From Anaerolineales bacterium (GTDB taxonomy: Bacteria > Chloroflexota > Anaerolineae > Anaerolineales > E44-bin32), in assembly GCA_011772595.1 (NCBI GenBank), contig WVZH01000480.1, positions 655-8,644 on the forward strand: a stretch of 7,990 bases of DNA, written 5' to 3'. The notes beneath the pieces are model-generated. The model saw nothing but the letters and a program-made list of their open reading frames with translations, was not told the origin of the DNA and ran no database searches. Made by a program: the position numbers and the translations under genes. This document shows positions 7,050 through 7,990 of this stretch, in pieces (position 1 is the stretch's first letter; every line of letters begins with the position of its first letter).

Positions 7050-7495
7050 GCCTCACCCCCAATGAATAGGGTGTCGTCTTCGATGAAGACCCGGATTGGA
7101 ACAAGCGGTTCGGGCGGAGGGCCACTGATTACAGAGCCATCGGTTGGTTCAAAATAGCCCTCGTGACAAGGGCATTCAATCATCCCAGTGGCTGGATTCC
7201 ACTTAACAATGCAAGCGAAGTGAGTGCAAACTCCGGAATATGCAACGAGCCCTTTGTCGGGAGTGTTGATCACCAACGCCGGATATCGTCCAAAACGAAC
7301 GGCCTTCGATTGGCCTTCCGGGATCGAATCCGGCGGACCGACGGCCACTGGCTCGGAAGGGACCTCTTCCAGTTTGGCGGGCCAAAAGAAGGCCACGATG
7401 GGTGTAATGAGTGCAGCCAATCCAGTGGCTACGAGCACCTGGTTGATAACTTTGAGGAACCCTCTTCGAGAAAGCGATGCCTTTTCTTCGGCCAT
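7046..7495 (-). CDS. Rieske [2Fe-2S] protein, Tat-anchored, low-potential type
   Basis: Rieske subunit of a quinol-oxidising cytochrome b complex; it takes one electron from quinol at the outer face of the membrane. The 149 residues begin with a twin-arginine signal-anchor: SRRGFLK at about 9-15 and a hydrophobic helix at about 19-38. The cluster motifs are CTHFAC (C90, H92, C95) and CPCHEGYFE (C108, C110, H111). The usual box 2 is CPCHGSxY; here Ser is Gly and Tyr is Phe, changes expected to lower the redox potential and to suit menaquinol. A Pro-rich GPPPEPL segment follows, as in the family. I chose ATG 7495 because AAGGAG sits 6 bases upstream and the Tat motif then lies near the N-terminus; an ATG 13 codons earlier has no such site. 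It follows the cytochrome b gene and overlaps the HdrD-like gene. Confidence 0.92.
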   Translation of the reverse strand: MAEEKASLSRRGFLKVINQVLVATGLAALITPIVAFFWPAKLEEVPSEPVAVGPPDSIPEGQSKAVRFGRYPALVINTPDKGLVAYSGVCTHFACIVKWNPATGMIECPCHEGYFEPTDGSVISGPPPEPLVPIRVFIEDDTLFIGGEA

Positions 7496-7501
7496 AGAGT
7501 T

Positions 7502-7507
7502 CTCCTT
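7502..7507 (-). promoter_or_regulatory. Ribosome binding site of the Rieske gene
   Basis: The minus strand reads AAGGAG 6 bases before ATG 7495. It decides between this start and an in-frame ATG at 7534. Confidence 0.75.
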
Positions 7508-7546
7508 GCTCTTGACTTGGGCTTGGAAACGCACTTACAAGCCGAC

Positions 7547-7951
7547 CTAGGTGAACTCGCCTAGCAAGGTCAGTACGATGATGGCGATCAATCCAACAAC
7601 AGACAGAATCACGCGGACATTCCGAGCCCGCTTTGAATCCTCGCGTCGATCCAGGAACGGCCAAAGAGCCAGGACCACAATTCCAACGATCGGTAGGATG
7701 ACACCCGTCGTTTTTGGTACGTATTTCAAAATCTGGTAAAGAAACAGGAAATACCACTCAGGTGTGGCGTGGGCAGGAGTGTTCATCGGGTCTGCTGGCT
7801 CACCCTGGCCGAGGGGGTATCTCATCGCGACAGCCCCTATGATCACAACGATGATTAGGATGCCCAGCGCGACCTTTGCCTCGGTTCGAACATGATCCGG
7901 GTAAAAAGGGATTGTCTTCTCTTCTTGTGAGACTTCTTCTACTTCAGTCAT
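7547..7951 (-). CDS. Cytochrome b C-terminal subunit (subunit IV / PetD-like)
   Basis: C-terminal half of a split cytochrome b, as in cytochrome b6f subunit IV. It forms part of the quinol-oxidation (Qo) site. The 134 residues hold the diagnostic PEWY motif at 64-67 in HATPEWYFLFLYQILK and three predicted membrane helices (about 27-43, 84-99 and 113-130). This subunit carries no haem ligands of its own; those belong to the N-terminal partner, whose end is probably at 7967-7990. The ATG at 7951 is preceded by GGAGAG. The gap to the Rieske start is 51 bases. The split arrangement and small size point to a b6f-like or menaquinol-type complex rather than a fused mitochondrial-type cytochrome b. 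Confidence 0.9.
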   Translation of the reverse strand: MTEVEEVSQEEKTIPFYPDHVRTEAKVALGILIIVVIIGAVAMRYPLGQGEPADPMNTPAHATPEWYFLFLYQILKYVPKTTGVILPIVGIVVLALWPFLDRREDSKRARNVRVILSVVGLIAIIVLTLLGEFT

Positions 7952-7966
7952 GGTCTCTCCATCCGA

Positions 7967-7990
7967 TTACATCTCGTGGTCCGATCTAAC
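7967..7990 (-). CDS. Probable 3' end of the N-terminal cytochrome b (b6-like) gene
   Basis: From the window edge the minus strand reads seven codons (VRSDHEM) and then TAA at 7967-7969, followed 15 bases later by the start of the cytochrome b C-terminal gene. The frame, spacing and orientation fit the end of the haem-binding cytochrome b N-terminal subunit, which usually lies directly upstream of its C-terminal partner. Seven residues cannot identify a family, so the assignment comes from context only. Confidence 0.35.
   Translation of the reverse strand, partial: VRSDHEM

Noticed and set aside
7496..7534. Upstream ATG at 7534 as the start of the Rieske gene
   Set aside because: It has no clear ribosome binding site and would push the twin-arginine motif 13 residues further in; AAGGAG before ATG 7495 is a better start.

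Overview
The window is one densely packed block of anaerobic redox genes, all on the minus strand, so transcription runs from base 7990 down to base 1. Genes are separated by 0-20 bases or overlap by 4, apart from one gap of about 70 bases. They look like one operon or the middle of one. The host is most likely an anaerobic, non-methanogenic bacterium. It carries a Rieske/cytochrome b module (not expected in methanogens) together with a cytoplasmic Mvh-type [NiFe] hydrogenase and HdrA. The Rieske site looks like a low-potential, menaquinol-type one. Chloroflexota (Anaerolineae-like) or a similar lineage is a guess from gene style only, with low confidence.

In order of transcription. (1) 7967-7990: seven codons and a stop that probably end the N-terminal cytochrome b gene. 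(2) 7547-7951: the C-terminal cytochrome b subunit (subunit IV-like). (3) 7046-7495: a Tat-anchored Rieske protein. (4) 5148-7049: a membrane fusion of a NarI-like cytochrome b domain with an HdrD-like iron-sulfur domain. (5) 5007-5129: the first 40 codons of a cyclic-nucleotide-binding-domain protein, cut off. (6) 4682-5032: only the last third of hdrB. (7) 2586-4613: complete hdrA. (8) 2073-2570: mvhD. (9) 1033-2076: mvhG. (10) 1-1013: mvhA, which runs off the window.

Functionally, HdrA-MvhD-MvhG-MvhA is the core of the flavin-based electron-bifurcating hydrogenase-heterodisulfide reductase complex. H2 is oxidised at MvhA, and electrons pass through MvhG and MvhD to the FAD of HdrA, which splits them between ferredoxin and the HdrBC branch. 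Here that second branch is broken: hdrC is absent and hdrB lacks its first CCG domain and part of its second. The genes just upstream encode a membrane HdrD-like protein and a quinol-type cytochrome b/Rieske pair, so the locus joins soluble H2 metabolism to a membrane quinone module.

The most striking observation is the junction at about 5010-5025. There the start of a cyclic-nucleotide-binding domain runs directly into the end of HdrB in another reading frame. This looks like an internal deletion, or an assembly collapse, that removed the rest of the regulator-like gene, probably hdrC, and the front of hdrB. No RNA genes, CRISPR arrays, insertion sequences or clear promoters and terminators were seen, and no stretch over 300 bases lacks a gene.
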